Of a DNA stretch of 64,000 nucleotides, positions 63,391-64,000 are shown one piece after another (within the stretch, counting starts at the first letter, position 1; every line of letters begins with the position of its first letter). This DNA comes from Zea mays (lineage: Eukaryota; Streptophyta; Magnoliopsida; Poales; Poaceae), in contig NC_050100.1 of NCBI RefSeq assembly GCF_902167145.1, forward strand, positions 202,405,974-202,469,973, given 5' to 3'. The notes under the pieces were generated by a model, which saw nothing but the letters and a program-made list of their open reading frames with translations, did not search any database and was not told the DNA's origin. The position numbers were made by a program, and so were the translations under genes.

Positions 63391-64000
63391 TGTGGGGTGA
63401 GGTGTACGAGCCTCTGGTGGATGATAAATGGCCATACAACCCCCATTTTTTTATCAAAATAGCCATGAACGACCATTTTCAATAATACCAGAGGCTAACA
63501 CCTACAGATTTTTGACCAAGAAATGGTCTCCACCAGAAATCCAAGAATGTGATCTATGGCAAGGAAACATATGTGGGGTGAGGTGTATGAGCCTCTGGTC
63601 GATGATCAATGGCCACACAACCCCCATTTTTGTCGAAAATTGCCATGAACGACCATTTACAATAATATCGAAGGCTAACACCTACGTATTTTTGACCAAG
63701 AAATGGTCTCCACCAGAAATCCAAGAATTTGATCTATGGCAATAAAACATATGTGGGGTGAGGTGTACGAGCCTCTGGTCGATGATCAATGGCCACACAA
63801 CCCCCATTTTTGTCGAAAATAGCCATGAACGACCATTTTCAATAATACCGAAGGCTAACACCTACGGATTTTTTACCAAGAAACCGTCTCCTCCAGAAAT
63901 CCAAGAATATGATCTATGGCAAGGAATTATATGTCGAGTGAGGTGTACGAGCCTCTTGTCGATGATCAATGGCCACACAACCCCCATTTTTGTCGAAAAT
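62592..64000 (-). repeat. Array block 4, reverse orientation, running off the window
   Basis: The monomers are again reverse complements. The first ~0.8 kb mirrors the end of block 3 almost base for base. The part beyond about 63.4 kb lacks one monomer relative to the mirror arm. After about 63.6 kb it follows the monomer order seen near 36.3-36.9 kb, for example 'caagaatttgatctatggc' and later 'aaggaattatatgtcg'. The window ends inside a monomer. Confidence 0.95.

Larger units (their letters stand above)
1..64000. repeat. Satellite DNA array of ~180-bp monomers filling the whole window
   Basis: Every stretch of the window is a diverged copy of one monomer, recognisable by 'catggctattttcgac', then 'gggggttgtgtggccatt', 'cacatatgtttccttgcc', 'gatcacattcttggattt', 'gaccatttcttggtc' and 'tattattgaaaatgg' (or their reverse complements). 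Successive copies of the first word near the left end start at 1, 179, 359, 539, 719 and 898, so the period is 178-180 bp. At this period about 355 copies fit. Copies differ by scattered substitutions and a few short indels. No interval above 300 bp falls outside the array, and the array continues past both window edges. The monomer length, head-to-tail order and higher-order structure are typical of eukaryotic centromeric or heterochromatic satellites. Assignment to a centromere is inference, and I could not match the family to a named satellite. Confidence 0.99.

Noticed and set aside
1..64000. CRISPR array
   Set aside because: Repeats are about 180 bp, directly abutting, with no unique spacers, leader or cas genes. 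The structure is a eukaryotic-type satellite.
1..64000. Tandem protein-repeat gene family or pseudogenes
   Set aside because: No intron-exon structure, no recognisable domain, and indels of 1, 2, 15 and 62 bp occur freely in the repeats without any sign of frame constraint. Conservation is equal in all frames by eye.
1..64000. Known plant satellites such as Arabidopsis CEN180 or the maize 180-bp knob repeat
   Set aside because: The lengths are similar, but the words I recall for those families do not appear in this monomer. I could not run a database search, so the family stays unnamed.
1..64000. tRNA, rRNA, telomeric repeats or microsatellites
   Set aside because: No tRNA-like cloverleaf boxes, rRNA core words, TTTAGGG/TTAGGG runs or simple repeats longer than a few units were seen; the longest homopolymers are short A, T, G or C runs within the monomer.

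Overview
The whole window is one uninterrupted tandem satellite array. About 355 copies of a roughly 180-bp monomer run edge to edge and past both ends of the 64 kb. I found no gene, RNA gene, transposon, microsatellite, telomeric motif or unique sequence. The many open frames of 60 to 279 codons on both strands come from the repeat itself: 180 bp is exactly 60 codons, so a frame without a stop in one monomer stays open through its neighbours. A nucleosome-sized monomer, deep homogenisation, higher-order repeats (HORs), orientation switches and CpG-type decay fit centromeric, pericentromeric or knob-like heterochromatin of a eukaryote. A plant is my best guess, with low certainty. I do not recognise the monomer as a named satellite family.

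Four orientation blocks follow, calling the first block 'forward': forward 1-22433, reverse 22434-52240, forward 52241-62591, reverse 62592-64000. The three switch points are sharp to within 0-2 bp and involve no foreign DNA. The 22434 switch joins unrelated HOR phases. The 52241 switch carries an inverted copy of two monomers, offset by one monomer. The 62592 switch is the centre of a long palindrome with a 17-bp spacer.

Each block holds several HOR regimes, read from shared rare variants. They are a 5-mer (~899 bp) at 2.2-6.8 kb; a 12-mer pair (2,158 bp) at 8.4-11.6 kb; a 14-mer pair (2,518 bp) at 12.8-17.4 kb; a 16-mer pair (2,866 bp) at 17.1-21.7 kb; a 24-mer pair (~4,311 bp) at 25.0-33.7 kb with a partial third copy at 42.8-45.3 kb; 12-mers (2,154-2,160 bp) at 33.7-40.1 kb followed by a 15-mer; and an 11-mer pair (~1,982 bp) at 45.3-49.1 kb. 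The forward block 53.5-58.8 kb repeats the monomer order of 1-8.2 kb, and 52.6-53.65 kb mirrors 49.2-50.25 kb. The window is therefore a mosaic of duplicated and inverted array segments, not a simple array with one HOR.

Small scars record the repair processes: deletions between 4- and 7-bp microhomologies, one deletion with a templated filler, and chimeric monomers. Most monomer-to-monomer differences are C-to-T or G-to-A at CpG sites, as expected for a methylated array.
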